Source: an uncultured Bacteroidales bacterium (GTDB taxonomy: Bacteria > Bacteroidota > Bacteroidia > Bacteroidales > P3). Taken from it: a stretch of 64,000 bases of DNA. Shown in pieces: positions 24,170 through 33,258 of the stretch (the stretch's first letter is position 1; every line of letters begins with the position of its first letter). Under the pieces are notes generated by a model. The model had not been told where the DNA came from. It ran no database searches and was given only the letters and a program-made list of their open reading frames with translations. The stretch spans positions 25,010 through 89,009 of the forward strand of contig ONBB01000017.1 of assembly GCA_900315935.1 (NCBI GenBank), given 5' to 3'. The position numbers and the translations under genes are program-made.

Positions 24170-25735
24170 CTAATGTTGCAGTAAGTCAAGGCTATAGTGG
24201 AGCCCCACATTCTCGCGTCGGGCGCGCGCCATCTTGATTATCAAATAGGCACAGGCGATAAGGTTGCGCAGTTCGGAGAGGGGCTCGGTGAGTACCGAAC
24301 GGTTGTAGAGGTCCTCGGTCTCGCGGAAGATGAGGTTGAGGCGGTCGAAGGCGCGCTGCAGTCGGAGGTCGCTGCGGACGATGCCGACATAGTTGGACAT
24401 GATTTCCTGCAGTTCGCGCTTGGTCTGGGTGATGAGCACCATCTCCTCGTTGAGCACCATACCCTCGGCATTCCAATCGGGCACCGCAGCGTTGTATCCC
24501 AAATGTCTGACCTCTTCGATGGCTGCCATGGCGGCGTTGTGGGCATAGACCACAGCCTCCAGCAACGAGTTGGACGCCAAACGGTTGCCACCGTGAAGAC
24601 CCGTACAGGAACATTCGCCGGCGGCATAGAGGTGGCGGATGGAGCTTTCGCCGTTGAGGTCCACCTTGATACCGCCGCACTGGTAGTGGGCCGCGGGGCG
24701 GACGGGAATCATGTCGCGGGTGATGTCGATGCCGATGGAGAGGCACTTGGCGTAGATGGTGGGGAAGCCTTCGATGAGATGCTGCTTGCCGATGTGGCGA
24801 GCGTCGAGGTAGAGGTAGTCCTTACCGCTGATTTTCATCTCGTTGTCGATGGCGCGTGCCACGATGTCGCGCGGCGCTAGCGAGAGGCGGCTGTCGTATT
24901 TCTGCATGAACTCCTTGCCGTCGCGGTCCTTGAGGATGGCGCCGGCACCGCGCATGGCCTCGGTGATGAGGAAGGCTGGTTTCTCGGCGGGATTGTAGAG
25001 CGAGGTGGGGTGGAACTGCATGAATTCCAGGTCGGAGAGCACTCCCCGGGCACGGTGCACCATGGCCACACCGTCGCCGGTGGAGATGACCGGGGTGGTG
25101 GTGGTGGAGTAGACGTTGCCCATGCCGCCGGTGGCCAGGAGGGTAACCTTGGAGAGGTAGGTGTCGATGCGGTTGGTGTCGCAGTCGAGGGCATAGACGC
25201 CGTAGCACTCGATGCCGGGCGTGTGCTTGGTAACCCGCTGACCGAGATGGTGTTGCGTGATAATATCGATGGCGAACTGGCGTTCCTTTATCTCGATGTT
25301 GGGGTGCTGGCGGGCAGCCTCGAGGAGACCGCGCTCGATTTCCTCGCCGGTATTGTCCTTGTGGTGGAGGATGCGGAACTCGGAGTGTCCGCCTTCGCGG
25401 TGGAGGTCGAAGCGGTCGCCCTGCAGGTCGCGGTCGAAACCGACACCATACTGCACCAGCTCGCGGATGCGGTCGGGCGCCTGGCGGATGGTCATCTCGA
25501 CCACCTGGCGGTCGCAGATGCCGTCGCCGGCCACGAGGGTGTCGTGGATGTGCTTGTCGAACGAGTCGCTGTCGTACATCACAGCGGCGATGCCGCCCTG
25601 GGCATAGCGCGTCGAGCCCTCCTGGGCATCACCTTTGGTGAGGACACAGACACGACCGTGTTCTGCCACTTTGAGGGCAAAACTCAAGCCGGCAATACCC
25701 GATCCAACCACCAAGAAATCAACTTCATATCGCAT
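24170..25735 (-). CDS. nadB: L-aspartate oxidase
   Basis: 521 aa. FAD-binding N-terminus VDFLVVGSGIAGLSFALKVAEHG, STRYAQGGIAAV, the substrate/active-site region GGHSEFRILHHKDNTG and YQCGGIKVDLNGESSIRHLYAAGE, then the C-terminal helical domain. It oxidises L-aspartate to iminoaspartate, the first step of de novo NAD synthesis; nadA and nadC are not nearby. The upstream minus-strand segment GACAATGCAAATATACAAAT is shared with the promoter of the carboxyltransferase gene at about 59796. Confidence 0.96.
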   Translation of the reverse strand: MRYEVDFLVVGSGIAGLSFALKVAEHGRVCVLTKGDAQEGSTRYAQGGIAAVMYDSDSFDKHIHDTLVAGDGICDRQVVEMTIRQAPDRIRELVQYGVGFDRDLQGDRFDLHREGGHSEFRILHHKDNTGEEIERGLLEAARQHPNIEIKERQFAIDIITQHHLGQRVTKHTPGIECYGVYALDCDTNRIDTYLSKVTLLATGGMGNVYSTTTTPVISTGDGVAMVHRARGVLSDLEFMQFHPTSLYNPAEKPAFLITEAMRGAGAILKDRDGKEFMQKYDSRLSLAPRDIVARAIDNEMKISGKDYLYLDARHIGKQHLIEGFPTIYAKCLSIGIDITRDMIPVRPAAHYQCGGIKVDLNGESSIRHLYAAGECSCTGLHGGNRLASNSLLEAVVYAHNAAMAAIEEVRHLGYNAAVPDWNAEGMVLNEEMVLITQTKRELQEIMSNYVGIVRSDLRLQRAFDRLNLIFRETEDLYNRSVLTEPLSELRNLIACAYLIIKMARARRENVGLHYSLDLLQH

Positions 25736-25759
25736 ATTTTCGTCTTATTGATGACAATG

Positions 25760-25767
25760 CAAATATA
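25760..25767 (-). promoter_or_regulatory. Promoter -7 element of nadB
   Basis: TATATTTG on the minus strand, about 25 nt upstream of the start codon. The -33 match is poor. Confidence 0.5.
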
Positions 25768-25799
25768 CAAATATTATTTTAATTCGGCACACAATGGCA

Positions 25800-25892
25800 G
25801 AACGGCAGGGGGACGGTAGGGGAATGGTAGGGGAACGGTAGGGGAATACAAAGGCACTGGAAGGATATGGAAGCTTATGGTACCATAAGCTA
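25800..25892. repeat. Dispersed repeat, copy B, ending in a 20-nt palindrome
   Basis: GGGGACGG and GGTAGGGGAA(T/C) 11-nt units, then the tail shared with copies A and D, ending in AGCTTATGGTACCATAAGCT (25872-25891), which abuts the stop codon of the Sel1 gene. More than 60 nt match copy A almost base for base. Confidence 0.8.
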
Positions 25893-26264
25893 TTCGGCTC
25901 CGAAAATTCCCATCAAAGCGTTGGCCGTGTAGACCTTCATGGTGTCCAGTTTTCCCGTGGCAATGGCCTTGCGGAGGTAGGCGCGGGCCTTGGCGAGATC
26001 CTCGGGCACGCCGATGGCGTAGTAGTAGCAGAGACCGAGGCTGTACATGGCGTCGGCATCGCCTTGTTCGGCGGCACGGGTGTACCACTGGACGGCCTGG
26101 ACCGAGTCGACGGCGGTGCCGAGGCCCTTCTCATAACATTGACCCAACTGGTACTGGGCCTGGGCGTCGCCCTGCTCGGCGGCGGCGCGGAAGTCGGCGG
26201 CACTCTGTGCCATGGCAACGGCTCCGGCAAGGAGCAGCAGTGCGAGGGTAAGGATTTTCTTCAT
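25890..26264 (-). CDS. Exported Sel1-repeat protein
   Basis: 124 aa. Signal peptide KKILTLALLLLAGAVAMAQ, then two to three Sel1-type TPR-like repeats: FRAAAEQGDAQAQYQLGQCY, YTRAAEQGDADAMYSLGLCYYYAIG and ARAYLRKAIATGK. These mediate protein contacts in the periplasm; no enzyme function is evident. It lies 20 nt downstream of the response regulator/kinase pair and may share its transcript. Confidence 0.8.
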   Translation of the reverse strand: MKKILTLALLLLAGAVAMAQSAADFRAAAEQGDAQAQYQLGQCYEKGLGTAVDSVQAVQWYTRAAEQGDADAMYSLGLCYYYAIGVPEDLAKARAYLRKAIATGKLDTMKVYTANALMGIFGAE

Positions 26265-26284
26265 TTGTACTGTATTTTAATGGT

Positions 26285-27091
26285 TTAACTTCTTGGCAGG
26301 AACTTGATGTCCTTGGGATTGATGAGTCCCAGCGAGAGGGCTTTGGCCACGCGTGCGGCCGACTTGTTGACGATGTCGAGTCGGCGCGAGAGGTCCTTTT
26401 GGCGCTCCTGCACAGCCTTGTCGCTCTCATCCAGCCGGTTGGCTATTTCGCTGGCGGTGCAGCCTGCGGCCTCGAGCAGCAGCAGGGTGCGCTCGGCATC
26501 GGTAAGCTCGACAAAGTCGCTGACACCCACAAGGTTGAAGTAGTGCTCGGCGGCCTCCTTGAGGGTTATCATGACGGGGTAGTTGAAGTAGCACTGCTCG
26601 CCCCGTTCGAGGCAGGCGATGGCGCGGAGGATATTTTCGATAGAGAAACCGCCGGCGGCATTCTTGCTGACGAAAGCACTTGCTCCCAGGCGCAAAGCCT
26701 CCATCACCACACGGCCAATCTCGATAACGCGCTGCGGACGGCGTTCCTCGGAAGGCTGCGGATTGTCGAAACGGCCGGAGAAGATGATGATACGCACCCC
26801 GGGGTACTGCTCGTGGACGCGGCGCGCGATGAGCAGGCCGCCTGTGGGCTCGCCCTGGAACTCCATGTCAACCAGCAGGTAGTCTGGCTTCTCTGCCGTC
26901 TCCAGCGCCGCCATAAGGCTGGGGCCCGAAGCGAAGGTGTCGACCATCTCGACGCGCCGCATCTCGGTGCCGAGGTCGTCGCCCGAATGGCATTCCACCT
27001 CCACGGAGCGGCTGTTCATCTCCATCTTGACGGCCTTCCTGATTAGCGGCTCGTCGTCGACCATCATTACGCGTATACTTCTCATATTCAT
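26285..27091 (-). CDS. Response regulator of the NarL/LuxR type (receiver plus HTH-like region)
   Basis: Start chosen at ATG 27091, whose ATGA overlaps the kinase stop; about 268 aa. Receiver motifs VMMVDDEPLIRKAV, LLVDMEFQGEPTG (phospho-Asp in DM), IIIFSGRF and FVSKNAAGGF. Between strand 3 and the rest is a long non-standard insert (VECHSGDDLGTEMRRVEMVD), and the C-terminal region LTDAERTLLLLEAAGCTASEIANRLDESDKAVQERQ reads as a LuxR-type helix-turn-helix. Partner is the kinase encoded immediately upstream. Confidence 0.85.
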   Translation of the reverse strand: MNMRSIRVMMVDDEPLIRKAVKMEMNSRSVEVECHSGDDLGTEMRRVEMVDTFASGPSLMAALETAEKPDYLLVDMEFQGEPTGGLLIARRVHEQYPGVRIIIFSGRFDNPQPSEERRPQRVIEIGRVVMEALRLGASAFVSKNAAGGFSIENILRAIACLERGEQCYFNYPVMITLKEAAEHYFNLVGVSDFVELTDAERTLLLLEAAGCTASEIANRLDESDKAVQERQKDLSRRLDIVNKSAARVAKALSLGLINPKDIKFLPRS

Positions 27092-29025
27092 TGCGTTTTC
27101 GAAGCTAATAAAACATGCATCCGAGTGCCTTCGCCGGCGGTGCTTTCGGCCCATATCTTGCAGCCGCGGCGGGTATGGTCGTCATGCTTCTTGACGATGT
27201 AGCGGCAGAGGATGAGGCCAAAACCGTGGTCGCCGTCGGGCCGGTCGGCACGGAAGAGCGAGTCGAGCTGCTCCTGCGACATGCCGCTGCCGGTGTCGGC
27301 CACGGTGAGGCACACCATGCCCTCCTCTTCTGTTGCCGAGACAGTTACACTTCCCACAGCGGTATGTTGGAGGGCATTGTTGACCAGGTTGCGCAGCAGG
27401 ATGGTTACCAGCAGACGGTCGCCCCAAAGGACAAGGCCGGTAGGCTCCATGCGCAAGGCGACGCCCTCGGAGGGTGTGATGACCTGGCGGCTGACATCGT
27501 CGAACACCTCCTGCAACGGGAAGGTGGAGGCGCTGAATGCCAAGCCGCTGGGAATGGACAGCGAGGTCCAGCTCTTGATATTGTCGAAGGTGCGCAGCAA
27601 TTGCTCCAGCACCTCGGACCGCAACTCGGGCGTGAGGTTGGGGTTGCGGAGGTAGCCGATGAAGGGGCTCACGTCGTGGCGCATCACGCTGAGACAGGTC
27701 TCCACGTTGGCTATGCGCTCCACGTCGCGCCGCTTGGCCTCCTCCAATTGACGCTTCTCATTGCGGAGACGCATGATACTGAACCACAGGAGCACCGTCA
27801 ACACCGCCAGCACCAGCATCAAAGCGCTGACCACCATGGCGGTGCGGGTCATCCAGTGGCTGCGGCGCGAGAGGCTCTCTATATTCTGCTGCAGGGCGAA
27901 GTCTTCCTGCTCGTTCTGCTTGATATAGTCCTGTAGTTCGGCATAGTGTTCGTACCAGCGGCGCGCCTCGTCGGGATTCTGTGCCACGCGGCTGCGGAGC
28001 AACACGTCGAAGAGGCCGACTTCCATCTTGGGAGCCGAGAATGGAGTCCAGGTGCCACGCATGGAAAGCCATTCGCGCAAGACACTGTGGGCCAAGGCGG
28101 TATCGCTGACCAGCAGGGCATAGCGGGCGGTGGAGGTAACGCCGCCGAGCATCTGGTAGGGGTCGCCGTACTCGAAGAAGGTGCGGCGAGCCTCGTCGTA
28201 GAGGGCCAGCACGGTGTCGGGCGGTACCTCGCCGGGGGTGCTGCGCAGGGCGTAGGCTTCCATCTGCAAGGTATTGGCCAGGTGGTAGAGGTCGCGCTCC
28301 GTGCGGTCGAGGATGGCATAGTTGAGGTCGCAGTAATCGAGGGCGGTGAGGCTCTCGCCGGCGCTCTGCCAACCATAGGCCAGGGCGTAGTTGAGTGCCA
28401 TGTCCTGCGCATAGTCCACCTTGAGCTGCGGACGCCGTTCCTCCACCTCGGCCAGCAGCGACCGTACGTCGGCCTCCTTGCCGTCGCGGTAGTGGAACTG
28501 GAGCGTCAACAGGGTGATGTAGTATTCCGTCTGCGCATAACTATATAGAATATTGTCGCGGTTATGCTCGAGGATGCCGCTGCGTCCGATATTGTAGAGC
28601 AGGCGGTAGGAGTCGGCAATATGGCATCCACGCTGCAGCAGACGGGCACGCAGCAGGTTGGCGATGACCTGCTCGATGTCGCCATTGCGCATCGAGGGGT
28701 GTTGCCGGGCGACAAGTTTGTCCACCTGTCCGAGCATCTGCTCGGCACGTGCGTAGTCGAAAGTAAGGAAGTGGGAGAAAGCCTTGTTGTTGCAGGCGCG
28801 TAGAAGCCCGTCGACATAAGCCGGGAGCGAATCCTGGATATAGCGCAAGGCGCTGTCGGAGAGCGCCACACATCGCTGCGGGTCCTTGTAGCGGCAGAGG
28901 AAGGCTTCGCGGTTGAGGCCGTCGGCACGCGACCGTCCGAGGGGGTCGATGTCGACCCCCTGGCGGCAACCAGCCAGGAGCATGGCTGCCAAGAGCAGAA
29001 TTGCAACTATACGGTTCACACCCAT
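27088..29025 (-). CDS. TPR-containing sensor histidine kinase with lipoprotein-like N-terminus
   Basis: 645 aa. N-terminal signal/lipobox LLAAMLLAGCRQG, a long helical TPR-like sensor region (about 30-370), one membrane segment near 395 (AMVVSALMLVLAVLTVLLW), a coiled linker, a HisKA-like box VMRHDVSPFIGYLRNP with the phospho-His, and an HATPase domain (NLVNNALQHT, ADTGSGMSQEQL, GFGLILCRYIVKKH). Periplasmic TPR kinases of this layout are common in Bacteroidota. The lipobox followed by a membrane segment is unusual, so the N-terminal segment may simply be a membrane anchor. Confidence 0.88.
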   Translation of the reverse strand: MGVNRIVAILLLAAMLLAGCRQGVDIDPLGRSRADGLNREAFLCRYKDPQRCVALSDSALRYIQDSLPAYVDGLLRACNNKAFSHFLTFDYARAEQMLGQVDKLVARQHPSMRNGDIEQVIANLLRARLLQRGCHIADSYRLLYNIGRSGILEHNRDNILYSYAQTEYYITLLTLQFHYRDGKEADVRSLLAEVEERRPQLKVDYAQDMALNYALAYGWQSAGESLTALDYCDLNYAILDRTERDLYHLANTLQMEAYALRSTPGEVPPDTVLALYDEARRTFFEYGDPYQMLGGVTSTARYALLVSDTALAHSVLREWLSMRGTWTPFSAPKMEVGLFDVLLRSRVAQNPDEARRWYEHYAELQDYIKQNEQEDFALQQNIESLSRRSHWMTRTAMVVSALMLVLAVLTVLLWFSIMRLRNEKRQLEEAKRRDVERIANVETCLSVMRHDVSPFIGYLRNPNLTPELRSEVLEQLLRTFDNIKSWTSLSIPSGLAFSASTFPLQEVFDDVSRQVITPSEGVALRMEPTGLVLWGDRLLVTILLRNLVNNALQHTAVGSVTVSATEEEGMVCLTVADTGSGMSQEQLDSLFRADRPDGDHGFGLILCRYIVKKHDDHTRRGCKIWAESTAGEGTRMHVLLASKTQ

Positions 29026-29066
29026 GTCAAGAATAACGCGACACGGACGGAATTATTGTATGGTGG

Positions 29067-30026
29067 CTATGGAATATTGATTTCGAGCGTGATGAAGGGC
29101 GCCAGGCAGCGCAGGAACGGCAGGCGGCGCAGGAACGGGTTGATGCACCGTGCAAGAATCGCCTTTAGGGTGCGGCCGTAGGGGTTGTAGTAGCCGTTGG
29201 CCACACGGAGCGATGCACTGTGCGGAGCGAGGAAGGCGTGGTACTCGTCGATGGTGAGCAGCCGTTCGGTCCAGTTGCCTGTCCGAGGATCACAGGTATT
29301 AGCCTCTTTATCCATCTTATATCTTTTCGTTCTGACGGCCTCGGGAATGTCGTCGTACGTAAGTCCCCGTGTATGTACAACATTGATGAAGAGATCACCT
29401 TCCGTGAGCTCGGGGAAATGCTCACGTATAAACCTGCGACGCAGCTCGCTGTACCCATCGTCGCCGGAATAGCCATACTCGTCTTCGCTTATCCATTGGC
29501 GAATACGCCTGACTACAAACGGATTGGAGGCGTTGGAGCCCGTGGTGAGCATCACCGGCATGGCGGGGTCGATGGCAAAGATGTCGGCAAAAAAGGCATC
29601 GAGGCGGTAGATGTGTTCCACCACGTCCATGCCCACCAGGGCATCGGGACGCGCGCCGGTATCGGAGCACCACTGGCGCAGGGTGGCTGCATCGCCTGTG
29701 ATGACCACGTCGGGGCCGAAGCCCACGGCGCGGCTCACGGCCTGCACAGCTTCGGCGGCCTGTGGGTTGATGTCGACGTATACCACGCGGCCCACACCCC
29801 TCTTTTTGGCGGCGAGGCTGAAGAAACCGTGGCCACCGCCATAGTCGACCAGGGTGAGTTCCGACGGCTCGCGCCCCAAGGCGGAGAGCAGGCGGTCGAG
29901 TGTGCGGTTATAGATGAGCAGGTAGTAGTCCAGCACGGGCAGCATACGATGGATATACTGCCGGCTGTAATTGCTCAGAGGCAATGCCCGATAGTCGAGG
30001 CTGCGGAGGGTGTCGAGGAGTGTCAT
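29067..30026 (-). CDS. Class I SAM-dependent methyltransferase
   Basis: About 319 aa from ATG 30026; a GTG at 30041 would add five residues. Motif I LTLVDYGGGHGFFSLAAKK binds SAM, with VVYVDINPQAAEAV (acidic loop) and DALVGMDVVEHIYRLD following. The C-terminal half has a tyrosine-rich YNPYGRTLKA section with no known substrate signature. It is divergently transcribed from the glycosyltransferase gene, so a role in glycan or lipid modification is a weak guess. Confidence 0.82.
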   Translation of the reverse strand: MTLLDTLRSLDYRALPLSNYSRQYIHRMLPVLDYYLLIYNRTLDRLLSALGREPSELTLVDYGGGHGFFSLAAKKRGVGRVVYVDINPQAAEAVQAVSRAVGFGPDVVITGDAATLRQWCSDTGARPDALVGMDVVEHIYRLDAFFADIFAIDPAMPVMLTTGSNASNPFVVRRIRQWISEDEYGYSGDDGYSELRRRFIREHFPELTEGDLFINVVHTRGLTYDDIPEAVRTKRYKMDKEANTCDPRTGNWTERLLTIDEYHAFLAPHSASLRVANGYYNPYGRTLKAILARCINPFLRRLPFLRCLAPFITLEINIP

Positions 30027-30083
30027 AGTGATATAACGCACAGAGGAATAATATTATTGTGTCGCCGCACTGCGAAAAAACAT

Positions 30084-30114
30084 TTTGCCAAGTGGGGGAA
30101 TTTGCGTACCTTTG
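30084..30114 (+). promoter_or_regulatory. Promoter of the glycosyltransferase gene
   Basis: TTTG (30084-30087), 19-nt spacer, TACCTTTG (30107-30114), 57 nt before the ATG. Confidence 0.75.
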
Positions 30115-30170
30115 CGAAACCAAAGCGCCCCCGCCATAGGAGGCAACCCACAGAGAAACAAACCAATAGC

Positions 30171-31289
30171 ATGAACCCGCACCTGCATATAGTGTCGTTC
30201 AACGTGCCGCTGCCGGCCAACTATGGCGGCGTAATCGATGTGTATTACCGTATGAAAGCGCTGGCGGCGGCAGGGGTACAGATACACCTGCACTGCTTCG
30301 CCTACGGGCGGGCAGAGGCGCCCGAGCTAGAACGCCACTGCGTGGAGGTGCGCTACTACCGGCGCGACATGTCGCCCCTGCGCATGCTCGACCGCAGGCC
30401 CTTCATCGTGGCCTCGCGCGATTGCAAAGAATTGAAGGCAAGACTGATGCAGGACCGGCACCCCATCCTGCTCGAGGGGCTGCACTGCTGTGCGCTGCTG
30501 GAGGAAGAAGCCCTCTGCAAGGGTCGTACCATAATGGTGCGCGCGCACAATGTGGAGGGTGAATACTATCGCCGGCTGGCGACAAGCGAGCGGCGATGGG
30601 GCAAACGGCTCTACCTGAAGATGGACGCCCGGAAGATAGCACGCTACGAACCCACCCTGGCACGCGCCACGGCGGTGCTGGCGGTGAGCGAGGGCGAGCG
30701 GCGCGCATTCGAGGCGATGGGTTGCCGCAATGTGCACACCATGTCCTCGTGCCACCCCTACGACGAGGTGGCATCGCGCAGCGGCCAGGGCACCTATGCC
30801 CTCTACCACGGCGCGCTGGACGTGGCCGAAAACGAACGCGCAGCCGAATGGCTGATAGACAACATCGTGGGCGGAACCGACGTGCCAATGGTCATTGCCG
30901 GTGCCAACCCGCCGGAGCGGCTGCGCACCAAGGCGGCAGCGCACGCCAATGTGCGCCTCATTGCCAACCCAAGCGATGCAGAGATGCAGCGGCTGATTGG
31001 CGACGCGCAGGTGTGCCTGCTGGTAACCGACCAGCCTACAGGATTGAAGCTGAAGCTATTGAACTCGCTGTTCGCTGGCCGCCACTGCCTGGTGAACCCA
31101 GAGATGGTGGCAGGCACACAGTTGGGCGACCTGTGCACCGTAGCCGATGGAGCCGAGGCGCTGCGCAATGCGCTGCGCACGCTGATGCAGACACCCTTCA
31201 GCGATAGCCTGCTGGCCTCGCGGCGCGAACGGCTGCACCCCCTGACTCCGGCCGAAGCGGTGAAACCCGTACTAGACTTGCTCAAATAA
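30171..31289 (+). CDS. Glycosyltransferase, GT-B fold
   Basis: 372 aa from ATG 30171; the much longer open frame from 29220 is only absence of stops. N-terminal HIVSFNVPLPANYGGVIDVYYRMKALAAAGV is the Gly-rich acceptor-side motif of GT-B enzymes. The C-terminal half has YALYHGALDVAENERAAEW, VMVIAGANPPERL-like and a donor-site region GLKLKLLNSLFAGRHCLVNPEMV with the conserved Lys and Glu. Cytoplasmic or membrane-associated; sugar and acceptor unknown. A divergent methyltransferase neighbour and tRNA-Cys downstream give no pathway clue. Confidence 0.82.
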   Translation: MNPHLHIVSFNVPLPANYGGVIDVYYRMKALAAAGVQIHLHCFAYGRAEAPELERHCVEVRYYRRDMSPLRMLDRRPFIVASRDCKELKARLMQDRHPILLEGLHCCALLEEEALCKGRTIMVRAHNVEGEYYRRLATSERRWGKRLYLKMDARKIARYEPTLARATAVLAVSEGERRAFEAMGCRNVHTMSSCHPYDEVASRSGQGTYALYHGALDVAENERAAEWLIDNIVGGTDVPMVIAGANPPERLRTKAAAHANVRLIANPSDAEMQRLIGDAQVCLLVTDQPTGLKLKLLNSLFAGRHCLVNPEMVAGTQLGDLCTVADGAEALRNALRTLMQTPFSDSLLASRRERLHPLTPAEAVKPVLDLLK

Positions 31290-31291
31290 GG

Positions 31292-31319
31292 AGAGGGAAC
31301 CCTTGGTGGGATTCCCTCT
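31292..31319. terminator. Convergent hairpin between glycosyltransferase and tRNA-Cys
   Basis: AGAGGGAA (31292-31299) pairs with TTCCCTCT (31312-31319), inner CCC/GGG, loop of five. It lies 3 nt after the glycosyltransferase stop and 4 nt from the tRNA 3' end, so it probably serves both strands; no long T tract. Confidence 0.55.
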
Positions 31320-31322
31320 GAT

Positions 31323-31396
31323 TGGAGGTCGCTTCCGGATTTGAACCGGAGTAGCAGGTTTTGCAGACCTGTGCCTAGCCCCTCGGCCAAACGACC
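31323..31396 (-). tRNA. tRNA-Cys (GCA), CCA encoded
   Basis: Minus strand cloverleaf: acceptor GGTCGTT pairs with AGCGACC (one G-U), discriminator T then CCA, D stem GCC/GGC, anticodon stem AGGT(C)/ACCT around loop CTGCAAA (anticodon GCA), T arm GGTTCAAATCC. U73 is the expected tRNA-Cys identity base. Confidence 0.95.
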
Positions 31397-31419
31397 CTTT
31401 TTCGCTTGAAAAGCGACTG

Positions 31420-31451
31420 CAAAAGTACACACTTTTTCCGACATGGCCAAA
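31420..31451 (-). promoter_or_regulatory. Promoter of tRNA-Cys
   Basis: Minus strand TTTG (31451-31448), 20-nt spacer, TACTTTTG (31427-31420). Layout matches the tRNA-Phe promoter almost base for base, including GGCCA after TTTG. Confidence 0.8.
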
Positions 31452-31610
31452 TATTTTTGCAATATTTTTCCCAACGCACTGAACCACAACACCCTAAAAA
31501 ATACGCATAATTCCCTCGACCCGATGTTTTTTCCGTAATTCTTCGATGCAAAAAGAGACATAAGGCATACCTCAATGATAAAAATACAACGATGAAAAAC
31601 ACAGCGGACG

Positions 31611-31680
31611 GGAGGGGACATTCCAGGGGAACGGTAGGGGTTCTCTAGGGGTTCTCTAGGGGAATACATAGGCCATTTCC
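31611..31680. repeat. Dispersed repeat, copy C (variant)
   Basis: GGGGAACGGTAGGGG followed by two or three CTAGGGGTTCT 11-nt units and GGGGAATACATAGGCC. It keeps the unit array and a degenerate tail of copies A and B. The intergenic region 31452-31871 otherwise shows no gene. Confidence 0.6.
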
Positions 31681-31871
31681 CATTATTTCCCATCTTGGGA
31701 AAATTTGGATACTTTTTTCTAGTGGCATAAAATACTCGTATCTTTACACCTGAAAACACAGGGTAAAAGTACAGCCTAAATGAGCGCACACCCCTGGCCA
31801 CCGACCTCTTTCGAGGGTGAATGCGGAATAATATTTCGCACGTGCGCGCTACCATATTGAAAAAATTGTGT

Positions 31872-31879
31872 AAATTTGC
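31872..31879 (+). promoter_or_regulatory. Possible promoter of pth
   Basis: TAAATTTG, consistent with the TAnnTTTG consensus; a clear -33 element is not seen. An upstream ATG at 31897 may or may not be part of the gene. Confidence 0.4.
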
Positions 31880-31965
31880 ACTTTGATTTCCGCGTCATGA
31901 AACTAACGGAATGGATTATATCTATTTGTAGACCAACAAAATACAAAGAAACAAAGAACAACGCT

Positions 31966-32562
31966 GTGGCTAAATTTCTCATAGTGGGACTGGGCAACGT
32001 GGGCTCCGAGTACGAGGGCACGCGACACAATGCCGGCTTTATGGTGGTTGACGCGCTGGCCCGCGAGGGCGAGGCACGGTGGACCCTGGAGCGGCACGCC
32101 TACCGCTCCGAGGTGCGCCACAAGGGCCGCCAGCTTATCCTCATCAAGCCCACCACCTACATGAACCTCAGCGGCAAGGCGGTCAACTACTGGCTGCAGG
32201 CCGAGAAGGTGGAGCTGGCCAACCTGCTGGTGGTGGTGGACGACCTGGCGCTCGACCCCGGCATCATACGCATCAAGAAGCAGGGCGCCGCCGGCGGCCA
32301 CAACGGGCTGACCGACATCGAAGAGGCGCTCAAGACGCAGAACTACAACCGGCTGCGCGTCGGTGTGGGCAGCAGTTTCAGCCGCGGCAAGCAGATTGAC
32401 TACGTGCTCGGCCAGTTCACGGCCAACGAGCTGCCGGCGGTGGAAGCCTCGGTCAAGGTGGCCTGCGACGCCGTGCGCTGCTACGCCACACAGGGCATCG
32501 ACCGCACCATGAACCTGTACAACAAGAAGGGCAATGCCCACGGGGAGAGAACCGAGAACTAA
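31966..32562 (+). CDS. pth: Peptidyl-tRNA hydrolase
   Basis: 198 aa from GTG 31966, chosen because homologues start at the KFLIVGLGN motif; an ATG at 31897 would add a 23-residue tail. Motifs FLIVGLGNVGSEYEGTRHNAGF with the catalytic His, KPTTYMNLSGKAV and DDLALDPGIIRIKKQGAAGGHNG are all present. It releases peptides from stalled peptidyl-tRNA in the cytoplasm. It leads the envelope gene block and is separated from coaX by 12 nt. Confidence 0.95.
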   Translation: MAKFLIVGLGNVGSEYEGTRHNAGFMVVDALAREGEARWTLERHAYRSEVRHKGRQLILIKPTTYMNLSGKAVNYWLQAEKVELANLLVVVDDLALDPGIIRIKKQGAAGGHNGLTDIEEALKTQNYNRLRVGVGSSFSRGKQIDYVLGQFTANELPAVEASVKVACDAVRCYATQGIDRTMNLYNKKGNAHGERTEN

Positions 32563-32574
32563 GAAGAAAGAGGT

Positions 32575-33258
32575 ATGCAACTGGCGATTGACATAGGGAA
32601 CACGGCGGTGAAGTGGGGCGCCTTCGAAGGGCGCACGCTGCTGGAGAGCGGACACGGGATGCCCGGCGAACTGCTGCAGCATGCCCGACGGACACTGCTG
32701 TGCGCCAGCGGCGAGGTGCCCGCCGAACTGGCGGAACTGCCGCGCCTGACGGCTGACACCCCACTGCCCATCCGCCTGAACTACAAGACCCCGGCCACGC
32801 TGGGACCCGACCGCATCGCGGCGGCCTGCGGCGCCTGGAGCCTCCACCCGGGCGAACCGACGCTGGTGGTCGACTGCGGCACCTGCATCACCCTGGAATA
32901 CGTCAGCGCCGACGGCACCTACCACGGCGGCGCCATCATGCCGGGCCTCGGAATGAAATTACAGGCCCTGCATACTTTTACGGCGAAACTGCCGTTATTG
33001 GATATTGCGTCGGTGCAGAAGGCGCCGGTGCTGGGTCGCTCGACCGAGGAGTGCATCGCGGCCGGCACGCTGGGTGCGGCGCAGATGGCCGTGGCGGCCT
33101 ATGTGGCCACCCTCCGCGGCGTGGCGCCCGGACTGAACGTGCTGCTGACCGGCGGCGACGCCGAGCGCATCGCGCCCACCGGCACCGAAGGCCGCGAGCA
33201 CCAACCGCAACTGACATTGATAGGACTAAACGAGATAATGATACACCATGAGAAATAA
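32575..33258 (+). CDS. coaX: Type III pantothenate kinase
   Basis: 227 aa. P-loop-like phosphate motif LAIDIGNTAVKWGAFEG, TLGPDRIAAACGA, VVDCGTCITLEYVSADGTYHGGAIMPGLGMKLQAL with the catalytic Asp, and LLTGGDAERI near the C-terminus. It makes 4'-phosphopantothenate in CoA synthesis and is the ATP/K+-dependent CoaX type, not CoaA. Its stop overlaps the OMP start, and the coaX-OMP-TPR-lptC order is one I associate with Bacteroidales. Confidence 0.95.
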   Translation: MQLAIDIGNTAVKWGAFEGRTLLESGHGMPGELLQHARRTLLCASGEVPAELAELPRLTADTPLPIRLNYKTPATLGPDRIAAACGAWSLHPGEPTLVVDCGTCITLEYVSADGTYHGGAIMPGLGMKLQALHTFTAKLPLLDIASVQKAPVLGRSTEECIAAGTLGAAQMAVAAYVATLRGVAPGLNVLLTGGDAERIAPTGTEGREHQPQLTLIGLNEIMIHHEK